Notes: generated by a model not told the origin, from the sequence alone. DNA of 64,000 bases from an uncultured Clostridia bacterium (GCA_947625245.1 CANQNO010000001.1:1-64000), one strand, 5' to 3'; shown: positions 36,428 to 45,937, numbered from the stretch's first letter. Numbers and translations: made by a program.

Positions 36428-38757
36428 TGAAGACTTTTGCACTTGCCGGAAATCCCAACTGCGGCAAAACTACCCTTTTCAACGCTTTGACGGGCGCAAC
36501 GGCGCACGTGGGCAACTGGCCCGGGGTGACCGTCGATAAGAGAGAGGGAATTTATAAAGGGGGTAGCGAAAACGTCGCCATAGTCGACCTGCCGGGTATA
36601 TATTCCCTTTCGCCCTACACCCCCGAAGAGGTGATCTCGCGCAACTACATACTCGACGAAAAGCCCTACGGCATAATCAACATAGTCGACGCGACCAATC
36701 TGGAAAGAAATCTGTACTTAACCACGCAGATACTCGAAACGGATGTGCCCGTGATAATCGCCCTGAACATGATGGACGAAGTAGACAAGGCGGGGGATAA
36801 AGTGGACGCGGAAGCGCTGGAAAGGGAGTTGGGCGTACCCGTCGTGCCCGTTTCCGCGCTTAAAGGCACGGGTATAAAGCGGCTTATGGAAAGAGCCGCC
36901 GCCCTGCCCGCAAACAGGAAAGGCTCCACCGTTTTAAAAGACGCGCTCGGCAAACAGATAGAGTCGGCGTGTGCCTATTATGAGGCGGAGGGAGTGGTTT
37001 CGCCCCTGTTCCACGCGGTAAAACTGTTGGAGAGCGACGAGATAGAACTTAAAAGACGGGGTGCGAAAGACGCCCTTTTAAAGGCGGCGGGCGGCGAAGA
37101 TCTCGAAGCCGCGATAGCCGACGAAAGGTATAAGTACATATCGGCAAAGCTCTCTTCCGCAAAGGTTAAATCCAAACGCGAAGTTTTGACAAAATCCGAC
37201 AAAATAGACCGCGTTTTGACCCACAGGGTATGGGCTATCCCCATATTTGCCGTTATATTGTTTGCGATATTCCACCTTACCTTTTCGGAGGACTTGTTAT
37301 ATATAGGCGCGATATCGGGCGGCAGGCTGCCCTCTTTGGACGATTTGGGGCTGTCGGACGCAGCCGCAATGTTCGTGGGGCTGTTCTACGACGGCGCGGT
37401 ATTTTCGCCGGGCGTGATTTTAACGAATATTCTCGGTCTTATTACCGATAACATAACTTTGGGCTTTTCAATGCTCATCGAAGTTTGCGGCGGCGCGCCC
37501 TGGGTCGACAGCCTTGTCTGCGACGCCGTTCTGGGCGGAATTTTCGCCGTGCTCGGCTTCCTGCCCCAAATTTTGTTCCTCTTCCTCGGTTTCTCTATCC
37601 TCGAAGATACGGGTTACATGGCGAGGGTCGCGTTCGTACTCGACAGAATTTTCCGCCGTTTCGGGCTTTCGGGCAGGGCGTTTATGCCCATGATAATGGG
37701 CTTCGGCTGTTCGTTGCCCGCAACCATAAATACCCGCACCCTCGCGGACGACAAGGAGAGGACGGCTACCATAAGGGTTATTCCCTTCTTCTCGTGCGGA
37801 GCAAAATTGCCCATCCTCACGGCTATGGCGGGCGGACTTCTGGCGGTTTTCAACGTGGGCAACGTAGACGCGATAACCTTTGCGATGTACATATCGGGCG
37901 TATGCATTGCTATTTTGGCGGTGCTTTTAATGCGCAACACCACCCAAAAAGGCGAAACCCCGCCCTTTATAATGGAACTTCCGGCATATCATATGCCCCG
38001 CTTCAAAAATTTGATGATACACCTTTGGGATAAGACCAAACACTTCGTCAAAAAGGCGTTCACCATAATCTTTGCCTCCACGGTAATAATCTGGGTATTG
38101 CAGTCGTTCAGCTGGGGCTGGGAATTTTTGTTGCAGGACGCGCAGGAACTCTTCGAATCCGACCCCGTAAAATGGGCTTCCCTCGAAGAGGTGGAAGGGC
38201 TTGTAAACGTCCGCGCGGACGAATCTATTCTCGGCGGCATAGGCATGCTCATACAGCCCCTGTTCACGCCGCTGGGCTTCGGCTCGCAGCTTAAAGCGTT
38301 CGGCTGGGTATTTGCGGCGGCGGCTCTTACGGGACTTGTTGCAAAGGAAAACGTCGTTGCGACGTTCGGCGCGCTGGCGGCGATCGTCGCGGGGCAGTAC
38401 GTAGACTGGGAAGCCGAAGAGGGCGCGGTGGAAGCCGCAACGGCTATGATAGCGGGCACGGGCATAAGTATTCCCGCAATCCTCGCCTTCATAATATTCA
38501 ATATGACTACTATTCCCTGCTTTGCGGCTTGCGCTACTGCGCGGGCAGAGCTTCCCGAAGGCAAGTTCAAGTGGACGTTGCTGTTCTGGATAATTACAAG
38601 CTACATCGCGGCGTGTGCGTTTTATACGATCGGCAGCTGGTGGTGGACGTGCTTCATCTGGCTCGCCGTCGCCGCTGCGGTTACAACGCTTATCGTACTG
38701 CGCAACCTCGGCAAGTTCGATATCTGCACCCTGTTCAGGCGCAAAAAGAAAGAATAA
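36427..38757 (+). CDS. feoB: FeoB, ferrous iron transporter
   Basis: 776 aa from ATG 36427 (GGAGGTGG 6 nt upstream) rather than ATG 36406. The cytosolic G domain has G1 GNPNCGKTT (8-16), the switch region NWPGVTVDKREG, G3 DLPG and G4 NMMD. The permease region carries the two Gate halves with conserved Cys (FLPQILFLFLGFSILEDTGYMAR, MGFGCSLPA, and later TTIPCFAAC). Full length, no lesion. Imports Fe(II) under anaerobic conditions. Confidence 0.96.
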   Translation: MKTFALAGNPNCGKTTLFNALTGATAHVGNWPGVTVDKREGIYKGGSENVAIVDLPGIYSLSPYTPEEVISRNYILDEKPYGIINIVDATNLERNLYLTTQILETDVPVIIALNMMDEVDKAGDKVDAEALERELGVPVVPVSALKGTGIKRLMERAAALPANRKGSTVLKDALGKQIESACAYYEAEGVVSPLFHAVKLLESDEIELKRRGAKDALLKAAGGEDLEAAIADERYKYISAKLSSAKVKSKREVLTKSDKIDRVLTHRVWAIPIFAVILFAIFHLTFSEDLLYIGAISGGRLPSLDDLGLSDAAAMFVGLFYDGAVFSPGVILTNILGLITDNITLGFSMLIEVCGGAPWVDSLVCDAVLGGIFAVLGFLPQILFLFLGFSILEDTGYMARVAFVLDRIFRRFGLSGRAFMPMIMGFGCSLPATINTRTLADDKERTATIRVIPFFSCGAKLPILTAMAGGLLAVFNVGNVDAITFAMYISGVCIAILAVLLMRNTTQKGETPPFIMELPAYHMPRFKNLMIHLWDKTKHFVKKAFTIIFASTVIIWVLQSFSWGWEFLLQDAQELFESDPVKWASLEEVEGLVNVRADESILGGIGMLIQPLFTPLGFGSQLKAFGWVFAAAALTGLVAKENVVATFGALAAIVAGQYVDWEAEEGAVEAATAMIAGTGISIPAILAFIIFNMTTIPCFAACATARAELPEGKFKWTLLFWIITSYIAACAFYTIGSWWWTCFIWLAVAAAVTTLIVLRNLGKFDICTLFRRKKKE

Positions 38758-38777
38758 AATAAAAGAGGTTAATAATT

Positions 38778-38990
38778 ATGAGTCCTTTCGACATTGTTAT
38801 AATTGTGCTCGTCGGCGCCGCATGCGCGGCGGTGGCGGGGTTGGGTATCTACCGCAAAATAAAGCACAAGGGCGGCTGCTCTTCGTGCGGGGACTGCGGT
38901 TGCGGATGCGGGCACGATTGTCCCGCCTGTCGCGGCAAATCGGCTACGGGCGGAAACCCGTGCGGGGAGAACCCAAAAAAGGACGGCTGA
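38778..38990 (+). CDS. FeoB-associated Cys-rich membrane protein
   Basis: 70 aa: one N-terminal TM helix (FDIVIIVLVGAACAAVAGLGIY) and a Cys/Gly-rich tail (CSSCGDCGCGCG, CPAC). This architecture and position match the FeoB-associated Cys-rich family (PF12669). RBS AAAGAGG. Possibly hands iron to or from FeoB. Confidence 0.88.
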   Translation: MSPFDIVIIVLVGAACAAVAGLGIYRKIKHKGGCSSCGDCGCGCGHDCPACRGKSATGGNPCGENPKKDG

Positions 38991-39033
38991 ATAACGCTCA
39001 TCCATAACACTTCCGGTTTTTTTTAATACGCGG

Positions 39034-39068
39034 CGGCGCGGGCATCTTGCCCGCGCCGTCACGTTTTT
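39034..39068 (+). terminator. Terminator of the feo operon
   Basis: CGGCGCGGGCA / TGCCCGCGCCG, loop TCT, T run after TCACG. Confidence 0.75.
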
Positions 39069-39188
39069 GCGGCGCATTTTTTTGCTGCCGTTTTGCGGCG
39101 TTTACCCGCCCCGAAGGCGGCACGTGCGCGAATTTTTATTAAATAATATTATTAAATAAAAAATTTTCCAAACTTTGGTTTAAAGTTA

Positions 39189-39216
39189 TTGACTTTTGAT
39201 TTTTATGATTTATAAT
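39189..39216 (+). promoter_or_regulatory. gdhA promoter
   Basis: TTGACT (39189-39194), 16 bp, TATAAT (39211-39216). Confidence 0.75.
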
Positions 39217-39246
39217 ATAGGTACAACATTTCGGAGGAGTGAAATT

Positions 39247-40593
39247 ATGTCATACGTATCGGAAGTAATTTCCGCAACAGAAGCAAAAAACCCCAATCAG
39301 CCCGAATTCCTTCAGACTGTAAAAGAAGTTCTTACTTCGCTCGAACCCGTTATCAAGAAAAACGAGGCGGTTTACAGGAAGAACGCAATTCTCGAGAGAA
39401 TGGTCAACCCCGACCGTCAGATCATGTTCAGAGTGGCATGGGTAGACGATAAGGGAAATCCCCAGGTAAATACCGGATACAGAGTACAGTTCAACAACGC
39501 CATAGGACCTTACAAGGGCGGTCTCAGGTTCCACCCTTCCGTAAACCTCAGCATTATAAAGTTCCTCGGCTTCGAGCAGACCTTTAAGAACAGCCTTACC
39601 AGCCTTCCCATGGGCGGCGGCAAGGGCGGTTCCGACTTCGATCCCACCGGCAAGTCCGACGCGGAAGTTATGCGTTTCTGCCAGGCTTTCATGACCGAAC
39701 TTTACAGACACATCGGTCCCGACACCGACGTTCCCGCAGGTGACATCGGCGTAGGCGGCAGGGAGATAGGTTATCTCTTCGGCCAGTATAAGAGGATAAG
39801 GGGTATGTACGAAAACGGCGTACTTACCGGCAAGGGACTTGCGTTCGGCGGCAGCCTTATAAGACCCGAAGCAACCGGCTACGGCGCTACATACTTCCTC
39901 GTAGAGGTATTAAAGCACCTCGGCAAGAACATAAAGGGCATGACCTTTGCGCTTTCCGGCTTCGGCAACGTTGCCTGGGGCGCGGCAAGCAAAATAACCG
40001 AATTGGGCGGCAAAGTGCTTACGATTTCCGGCCCCGACGGCTATGTATACGACAAAGACGGCATTTCGGGCAAGAAGATAGATTATATGCTTGAAATGAG
40101 AAGCTCCTGCCGCAACAAGGTTCAGGACTACGCAGACAAGTTCGGCGCGGAATTCCACGCAGGACAAAAGCCTTGGGGCAACGTTAAGGCAGATATCTAT
40201 ATGCCTTGCGCAACGCAGAACGAAATCCGCATCGAAGACGCCGAAAAGATCGTTAAGATGGGCGTTAAGATCGTCAACGAAGTTGCAAATATGCCTACCA
40301 CGAACGAGGCTTTGGAATATTTGCAGAAGAACGGCGTGCTCGTAGCTCCCAGCAAGGCTGTAAACGCGGGCGGCGTTGCCGTTTCCGGTCTCGAAATGAG
40401 CCAGAACAGCGAGAGACTTTCCTGGTCGGCTGCGGAAGTTGACGAAAAGCTCAAAGGCATTATGGCTAACATCCACAAGCAGATCGTCGACGCATGCGAA
40501 GAGTACGGTCTCGGCTACAACCTCGTTGCGGGCGCAAACATCGCCGGCTTCAAGAAGGTTGCCGAAGCTATGCTCGCACAGGGCATTTGGTAA
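39247..40593 (+). CDS. gdhA: Glutamate dehydrogenase (NADP-type)
   Basis: 448 aa from ATG 39247, preceded by CGGAGGAG; the upstream in-frame ATG lies before the promoter -10 box. Motifs: GPYKGGLRFHPSV, PMGGGKGGSDFDP near 120-132 (catalytic Lys), GSLIRPEATGYG, and the Rossmann FALSGFGNVAWG. The length is that of hexameric NADP-dependent enzymes such as E. coli GdhA. It assimilates ammonia to glutamate from 2-oxoglutarate. Single-gene unit with its own promoter and terminator. Confidence 0.95.
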   Translation: MSYVSEVISATEAKNPNQPEFLQTVKEVLTSLEPVIKKNEAVYRKNAILERMVNPDRQIMFRVAWVDDKGNPQVNTGYRVQFNNAIGPYKGGLRFHPSVNLSIIKFLGFEQTFKNSLTSLPMGGGKGGSDFDPTGKSDAEVMRFCQAFMTELYRHIGPDTDVPAGDIGVGGREIGYLFGQYKRIRGMYENGVLTGKGLAFGGSLIRPEATGYGATYFLVEVLKHLGKNIKGMTFALSGFGNVAWGAASKITELGGKVLTISGPDGYVYDKDGISGKKIDYMLEMRSSCRNKVQDYADKFGAEFHAGQKPWGNVKADIYMPCATQNEIRIEDAEKIVKMGVKIVNEVANMPTTNEALEYLQKNGVLVAPSKAVNAGGVAVSGLEMSQNSERLSWSAAEVDEKLKGIMANIHKQIVDACEEYGLGYNLVAGANIAGFKKVAEAMLAQGIW

Positions 40594-40623
40594 TCGCCTT
40601 AAAAAAGTAAATTGATTTTCACT

Positions 40624-40659
40624 CCGGCTTGGAAGTTTTCTTTCAAGCCGGTTCTTTTA
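40624..40659 (+). terminator. gdhA terminator
   Basis: CCGGCTTG (40624-40631) / CAAGCCGG (40644-40651), then TTCTTTT. Confidence 0.8.
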
Positions 40660-40788
40660 AAAATCGGTGCGGCGCAAAAAAGTTTTTATTTAACGCCCAA
40701 ATATGTAAATAGCGAACAGCGCTGGAAAAGTAACGGCGTTTTGGCAAAAATTTAAATGGGTAAAATGCTTTTTTATGCCGAAAACATA

Positions 40789-40817
40789 TTGTGTTTTGTA
40801 ATTTTGTCTGTTATAAT
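40789..40817 (+). promoter_or_regulatory. Promoter of the hydrogenase operon
   Basis: TTGTGT (40789-40794), 17 bp, TATAAT (40812-40817); RBS ACAGGAG before ATG 40853. Confidence 0.6.
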
Positions 40818-40852
40818 ATACACGTATTAAAAAATAAAGAACAGGAGTAATT

Positions 40853-41341
40853 ATGTCAGAGATTGTTTTTGAGGGCACGCCCGAACAGGCCGAAGCCTTA
40901 AAAAAATGTATTGACGAACACCGCGGCGAAAAGGGCGCATTGATGCCCGTTTTGCAGAACGCGCAGGCGATTTACGGATATCTGCCCGTCGAAGTTCAAA
41001 CGGTTATAGCCGAGGGGCTTGATCTTCCCCTTGCCGAAGTGTTCGGCGTAGCCACATTCTATTCGCAGTTTTCATTGAAACCTAAGGGCAAGCACAAAAT
41101 AAGCGTTTGCCTGGGCACTGCCTGCTATGTAAAGGGCTCCGATAAAATTCTCGAAGCCGTTGAAAAGCAGTTGGGAATTACCTGCGGCGAGTGTACGCCG
41201 GACAGAAAGTTTTCCATCGAAAGTTGCCGCTGCGTCGGCGCTTGCGGACTTGCGCCCGTAATGATCGTCGACGGAGAAGTGTACGGTAAACTCAATCCTA
41301 AGGACGTTCCGGGTATTTTGGAAGATTATATGAAGGATTAA
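40853..41341 (+). CDS. hydC: NuoE-like subunit of the [FeFe]-hydrogenase complex
   Basis: 162-aa thioredoxin-like [2Fe-2S] protein of the NuoE/HndA family. Four Cys ligands: CLGTAC near 85-90 and SCRCVGAC near 123-130. N-terminal helical part (GALMPVLQNAQAIYGYLP) typical of the family. First gene of a three-gene operon with a NuoF-like and a hydrogenase subunit, 10 bp from the next. Supplies electrons between the flavin subunit and partner clusters. Confidence 0.92.
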   Translation: MSEIVFEGTPEQAEALKKCIDEHRGEKGALMPVLQNAQAIYGYLPVEVQTVIAEGLDLPLAEVFGVATFYSQFSLKPKGKHKISVCLGTACYVKGSDKILEAVEKQLGITCGECTPDRKFSIESCRCVGACGLAPVMIVDGEVYGKLNPKDVPGILEDYMKD

Positions 41342-41351
41342 GGTGCTGAAT

Positions 41352-43244
41352 ATGACTTGTGAAGAATTGAAAAAAATCGCGGCTGAAAAGGCCGACCTCA
41401 TAAACGTTCGCCGCATTGTGCGCGAACAGGCAGAAAAGCTCGCCGTAAACACCGGTTACAGAAAGCAGGTGCTCGTCTGCGGCGGTACGGGCTGTACTTC
41501 CTCCCATTCGGCGCAGGTAATCGAACAGCTTGAAAAGAGCTTTAAAGAGTTGGGCATAGACGACGTGCTTATCGTAAAGACCGGTTGCTTCGGTCTGTGC
41601 GCGTTGGGTCCCATAATGATAGTGTATCCCGAGGGCGCGTTCTATTCGCAAATGACCCCCGAACACGCTAAGACCGTTGCCGAAAAGCACCTTGTAAAGG
41701 GCGGACAGATAGTAAAAGAGCTTCTGTATTCCCAAACCGTTCACGAGGACGGTTCTGTAATTCCCTTTGCGGAAATACCTTTCTATAAACACCAGATGCG
41801 TATCGCGCTCCGCAACTGCGGCGTAATAGCCGCCGAGGACATAACCGAAGCGATTGCGGCGGGCGACTATGCGGCGCTGGCAAAAGTCCTTACCGAAATG
41901 ACCCCCGAACAGGTCATAGCGGAATTAAAGGCGTCGGGCTTGCGCGGCCGCGGCGGCGCGGGCTTCCCCACGGGCATGAAGTGGCAGTTCACGCGCGACG
42001 CAAAGGGCGACAAAAAGTATGTTTGCTGTAACGCCGACGAGGGCGACCCCGGCGCGTTCATGGACCGTTCCGTGCTCGAAGGCGACCCCCATACTGTGCT
42101 CGAAGCAATGGCTATCGCGGGCTACACCGTAGGCGCGGACGAAGGCTATATTTATGTACGTGCGGAATATCCCATCGCGGTAGAAAGGCTCAACATTGCC
42201 ATAGATCAGGCAAGGAAGTTGGGACTTCTCGGCAAAAACATTTTGGGTACGGGCTTTAACTTCGATATCCACGTGCGCCTCGGCGCGGGTGCGTTTGTCT
42301 GCGGCGAAGAGACCGCGCTCATGACCTCCATCGAAGGTCACCGCGGCGAACCCAGACCCCGTCCTCCTTTTTCGGCGCAGTGCGGCGTATTCCAAAAACC
42401 CACCGTTTTGAATAACGTGGAAACATGGGCTAACGTAAGCCCCATAATAATGAAAGGCAGCCAGTGGTTTGCTTCCATCGGCACCGAAAAGAGCAAGGGC
42501 ACAAAGGTATTCGCGGTCGGCGGTAAAATAAAGAACGTCGGACTTGTCGAAGTTCCCATGGGCACAAAGCTCGGCACAATAATTTACGATATCGGCGGCG
42601 GCATACCCAACGGCAAAAAATTCAAAGCCGCGCAAACGGGCGGTCCTTCGGGCGGCTGTATCCCCGCTAAATTCATCGATATCCCCATGGATTTCGACAA
42701 CCTGATTTCCATAGGCTCGATGATGGGCAGCGGCGGTCTTATAGTAATGGACGAGGACACCTGCATGGTGGATATCGCCAAATTCTATCTTGAATTTACC
42801 GCGGACGAAAGCTGCGGCAAATGTACGCCCTGCCGCATAGGCACAAAGCGCCTTTTGGAGATCCTTACAAAGATAACCGAAGGCAAGGGCGAACCCGAAG
42901 ATCTTGTTAAAATCAAAGAAATTGCGCAACATATGAAGAGCTCGTCTCTCTGCGCGCTCGGACAATCGGCTCCCAACCCCATACTTTCGGCAATGGAGCA
43001 CTTCATGGACGAGTACGAAGCGCACATAAAGGAAAAGAGATGCCCTTCGGGCGTGTGCAAGTCCCTTCTCAACTACCACATCGACCCCGACAAGTGCCGC
43101 GGCTGTACTGCCTGCGCGCGCAAATGCCCCGTCGGAGCCATTACGGGCACGGTTAAACAGCCGCACGTCATCGATACGGCTAAGTGCATAAAATGCGGAC
43201 AGTGCCTTGAAACCTGCAAATTCGGCGCAGTCGTTAAAAAGTGA
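41352..43244 (+). CDS. hydB: NuoF-like flavoprotein subunit of the [FeFe]-hydrogenase complex
   Basis: 630 aa from ATG 41352 (AGGTG 6 nt upstream); the GTG at 41343 is less likely. Domains: N-terminal thioredoxin-like [2Fe-2S] (VLVCGGTGCTSS), FMN/NAD-binding core (GLRGRGGAGFPTGMKW, CNADEGDPGAFMDR), SLBB, [4Fe-4S] ESCGKCTPCRIGT, and a C-terminal 2x[4Fe-4S] ferredoxin (CRGCTACARKCP, CIKCGQCLETC). This is the full HydB/HndC layout of electron-bifurcating hydrogenases, which couple NAD(P)H and reduced ferredoxin oxidation to H2 formation. Confidence 0.95.
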   Translation: MTCEELKKIAAEKADLINVRRIVREQAEKLAVNTGYRKQVLVCGGTGCTSSHSAQVIEQLEKSFKELGIDDVLIVKTGCFGLCALGPIMIVYPEGAFYSQMTPEHAKTVAEKHLVKGGQIVKELLYSQTVHEDGSVIPFAEIPFYKHQMRIALRNCGVIAAEDITEAIAAGDYAALAKVLTEMTPEQVIAELKASGLRGRGGAGFPTGMKWQFTRDAKGDKKYVCCNADEGDPGAFMDRSVLEGDPHTVLEAMAIAGYTVGADEGYIYVRAEYPIAVERLNIAIDQARKLGLLGKNILGTGFNFDIHVRLGAGAFVCGEETALMTSIEGHRGEPRPRPPFSAQCGVFQKPTVLNNVETWANVSPIIMKGSQWFASIGTEKSKGTKVFAVGGKIKNVGLVEVPMGTKLGTIIYDIGGGIPNGKKFKAAQTGGPSGGCIPAKFIDIPMDFDNLISIGSMMGSGGLIVMDEDTCMVDIAKFYLEFTADESCGKCTPCRIGTKRLLEILTKITEGKGEPEDLVKIKEIAQHMKSSSLCALGQSAPNPILSAMEHFMDEYEAHIKEKRCPSGVCKSLLNYHIDPDKCRGCTACARKCPVGAITGTVKQPHVIDTAKCIKCGQCLETCKFGAVVKK

Positions 43245-43253
43245 GGTGTACAT

Positions 43254-44969
43254 ATGGTTAATCTTAAAATAAACGGTATCCCCGTAAGCGTACCCGAAGG
43301 TTCTACAATTCTCGACGCGGCGCGTATCGCCAAAGTAAATATTCCCACTCTGTGCTATCTCAAAGACGTACAGTGCGTAGGTTCCTGCCGTATGTGCCTT
43401 GTCGAAGCGACGGGCGCAAGAGGGCTTGTTGCCGCCTGCGTATATCCCGTATCCGAGGGCATGGAAGTAAAGACCAATACTCCCAAAGTGCGGAAATCGA
43501 GAAAGACCACAATTGAACTTATTCTCTCTACCCACAAAAAGAAGTGTTTAAGCTGCGTTCGCTCCACAAGCTGCGAACTGCAAAAGCTGGCGCTCGAATA
43601 CAATGCCGAAGAGGACAGATTCGGCACCGATTATAAAGACGCCGCAATCGACGACCTTTCGCCGTCGGTAGTACGCGACAACTCCAAATGCGTAATGTGC
43701 ACCCGTTGCGTAGCCGCCTGCAACAAGCAGTCGATAGGCGTTATAGGGCCCAAGAAGAGGGGCTATGCAAAGGTTATAGGCTCGCCCTTCGATAAGGCGC
43801 TTGCCGAAACTTCCTGCGTGAACTGCGGACAGTGCATAGTTTCCTGCCCCGTAGGCGCGCTGTACGAAAAGAGCAACACGGCAACCGTTTGGGAAGCCAT
43901 CGAAAATCCCGAAAAGGAAGTTATCTTCTTTACGGCTCCTTCCATAAAGGCAACTTTGGGCGAAGCGTTCGGCATGGCGCCCGGCACCAACGTAGAGGGC
44001 AAAATGGTTGCGGCTATAAAGCAGCTCGGCAACGTTAAGTGCTTCAATATGGATATCACAGCCGACCTCACCATTATGGAAGAGGCAAACGAACTTCTGC
44101 ACAGGCTTATGAAAGGCGGCAAAACGCCCATGTTCACAAGCTGCTGCCCCGGCTGGGTAAAATTTGCGGAGCACTACTATCCCGAACTTCTGCCCAACCT
44201 CTCCACCTGCAAATCCCCTCAGGAAATGTTCTCTGCCGTACTTAAATCCTATTATTGCGAAAAGTACAACAAGGACCCCAAAAACCTGTTCATTGTATCG
44301 GTAATCCCCTGCACGGCGAAGAAGTTCGAAGTTACCCGCGACGAGCTCGGCCACTACACCGACGTTGCGCTCACCACAAGGGAACTTGCCAAAATGATCA
44401 AGGAAGCGGGCATAGACTTCGTAAATATTCCCGCTGCGGAATACGACAAGCCTTTCGGCGAAGCGAGCGGCGCGGGCGCTATATTCGGCGCAACCGGCGG
44501 CGTTATGGAAGCGGCGCTCAGAACGGCGGCTTACAAGCTCGGCGGCAAGGGCGCACCCATCGAATTTAAGGAAGTGCGCGGCACCGAAGGCATAAAGGAA
44601 GCCGAATATACTGTGGGCGGAACGGTGGTAAAGGTAGCCGTAGCGCACGGTTTGGGCAATGCAAGAAAGGTTATCGAGCAGATAAAGAGCGGCGAAAAGG
44701 ACTATACGTTCGTAGAAGTAATGGCATGCCCGGGCGGTTGCATAAACGGCGGCGGCCAGCCTTACGTTTCGGACGATATCCGCAACAACGTTGACCTCAA
44801 AGCCGTACGCGCAAAGGCGCTCTACGACTACGACAAGAAGAACAAACTCCGTTGCTCGCACGACACCCCCGCGGTGGATATGCTTTACAAGGAGTACTTC
44901 GGCGATCCCCTGTCGCATAAATCGCACGAGCTGTTGCACACCGAATACGTAAAGAGAAATAAATATTGA
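43254..44969 (+). CDS. hydA: [FeFe]-hydrogenase catalytic subunit
   Basis: 571 aa. N-terminal [2Fe-2S] ferredoxin fold (CYLKDVQCVGSCRMC), a His-Cys3 cluster segment (HKKKCLSCVRSTSC), and 2x[4Fe-4S] (CVMCTRCVAAC, CVNCGQCIVSC). The H-cluster motifs are complete: L1 TSCCPGW near 294, L2 PCTAKKFE near 351, L3 MACPGGCINGGGQP near 490. The C-terminal small-subunit-like segment is present (LYKEYFGDP, HELLHTEY). No hydEFG maturases are in the window. Cytosolic trimer with the two preceding products. Confidence 0.96.
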   Translation: MVNLKINGIPVSVPEGSTILDAARIAKVNIPTLCYLKDVQCVGSCRMCLVEATGARGLVAACVYPVSEGMEVKTNTPKVRKSRKTTIELILSTHKKKCLSCVRSTSCELQKLALEYNAEEDRFGTDYKDAAIDDLSPSVVRDNSKCVMCTRCVAACNKQSIGVIGPKKRGYAKVIGSPFDKALAETSCVNCGQCIVSCPVGALYEKSNTATVWEAIENPEKEVIFFTAPSIKATLGEAFGMAPGTNVEGKMVAAIKQLGNVKCFNMDITADLTIMEEANELLHRLMKGGKTPMFTSCCPGWVKFAEHYYPELLPNLSTCKSPQEMFSAVLKSYYCEKYNKDPKNLFIVSVIPCTAKKFEVTRDELGHYTDVALTTRELAKMIKEAGIDFVNIPAAEYDKPFGEASGAGAIFGATGGVMEAALRTAAYKLGGKGAPIEFKEVRGTEGIKEAEYTVGGTVVKVAVAHGLGNARKVIEQIKSGEKDYTFVEVMACPGGCINGGGQPYVSDDIRNNVDLKAVRAKALYDYDKKNKLRCSHDTPAVDMLYKEYFGDPLSHKSHELLHTEYVKRNKY

Positions 44970-44971
44970 TT

Positions 44972-45023
44972 ATAACTAATAATCAAAAATACGCCCCCCG
45001 AGCTTCCGCTCGGGGGGCTTTTT
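44972..45023 (+). terminator. Terminator of the hydrogenase operon, first copy of a direct repeat
   Basis: GCCCCCCGAGC (44993-45003), loop TTCC, GCTCGGGGGGC (45008-45018), then TTTTT. The segment 44972-45018 recurs almost exactly at 45624-45668 on the far side of the XRE gene. Confidence 0.9.
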
Positions 45024-45062
45024 AACCGTCGTCATATATATTATTTTGACCGCATTTTAACT

Positions 45063-45497
45063 TCAATCTTCCCTGCCTAAAATATAGTCGACGTTCAAAC
45101 CGAAATACCGTGAAAGTTTAATCAGACTGTCGACGGTGGGTTGCGTTTTCCCGTGTAGCCAATTATAAGTTAAAGAGCCTGAAATATTCAAATCCTTTTG
45201 TAGGCGATATTCGGATAAATGCGTTTCTTTAAGGCAAAGCCGCAATCTCTCCTTAAAAGGTTTTACTTTTTGATAGTATACGTTTTCGGGTGAAAATTCT
45301 TTAAGTCCGAGCAGATAATCCGCCGAACAGTTGAAATATTCGGCTATGGCGATAAGATGTTTTGCAGACGGCAAATAATTTCCGCGCAGAAGTTCGGAAA
45401 CAGTAGTCCTGTTGGCACCGATTTCTTTCGCAAGCGCAGGCGCGCTCAGTCTTTTTTCACTCATCAATTCTTTCAATCTTTCCGCAAAAATAACCAT
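45063..45497 (-). CDS. Regulator with two XRE-type HTH domains
   Basis: 144 aa. Residues 1-65 (AERLKELMSEKRLSAPALAK ending CSADYLLGLKEF) and 78-142 (KERLRLCLKETHLSEYRLQK ending LNVDYILGRED) are each a complete Cro/C1-type HTH with the same Y-[IL]-LG ending, so the protein is an internal duplication able to bind two half-sites with one chain. RBS AGGAAA before ATG. It lies between two copies of the hydrogenase terminator repeat and has lower GC than its neighbours, suggesting later insertion. Confidence 0.85.
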   Translation of the reverse strand: MVIFAERLKELMSEKRLSAPALAKEIGANRTTVSELLRGNYLPSAKHLIAIAEYFNCSADYLLGLKEFSPENVYYQKVKPFKERLRLCLKETHLSEYRLQKDLNISGSLTYNWLHGKTQPTVDSLIKLSRYFGLNVDYILGRED

Positions 45498-45623
45498 TAT
45501 TATATTTCCTGCAAATAATTATCCTCTAACTGTTTATCAAAATTGTTGCAAGATAAACACTTTGAGGGTATAATGTCGTTATTAACATTTTTTTTGAAGG
45601 AAATAGGATACTATAAGGAATTA

Positions 45624-45670
45624 CATAACTAATCAAAAATACGCCCCCTGAGCTTTCGCTCGGGGGGCTG
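45624..45670. repeat. Second copy of the terminator repeat
   Basis: ATAACTAATCAAAAATACG and GCCCCCTGAGC-TTTC-GCTCGGGGGGC (45643-45668). It differs from 44972-45018 by a 3-nt gap and two substitutions. It no longer has a T run (CTGTGTTT), so terminator strength is reduced. Confidence 0.85.
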
Positions 45671-45723
45671 TGTTTATAGAAATAAGTTTAATTATTTTTC
45701 GCTGAACGTTTATATAGACGCTT

Positions 45724-45930
45724 TCAATATTCCGATATACCCAAAAGGTAGTCGGCGGAAACTTCAAAAATGCCCGCGATTTTCACTACTGTATCAAGAT
45801 TCGGCTCGCCGGTACCGTTTTCATACCGGGCGTATGACTGCTGGCGTATATTAAGCATTTCCGAAATTTGCTGTTGGGTCAATCCTGCGGATTTCCTCAA
45901 TTCTCTCAACCTGTCCGAAAATATCTTCAT
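45724..45930 (-). CDS. Small XRE-family repressor
   Basis: 68-aa single-domain Cro/C1-type HTH (RLRELRKSAGLTQQQISEMLNIRQQSYARYENG, then VSADYLLGISEY). Divergent from the TM2 gene, 72 bp apart. Two operators with the same arms sit in this gap, so it most likely represses the TM2 gene and perhaps itself. Confidence 0.9.
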   Translation of the reverse strand: MKIFSDRLRELRKSAGLTQQQISEMLNIRQQSYARYENGTGEPNLDTVVKIAGIFEVSADYLLGISEY

Positions 45931-45937
45931 AATCTAC

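Noticed and set aside
41925..43535. 536-aa ORF antisense to the hydrogenase genes
   Set aside because: Shadow frame of hydB/hydA, which have full conserved motifs; similar long antisense frames at 18800-19951, 32228-33382 and 43548-44939 were also dropped.
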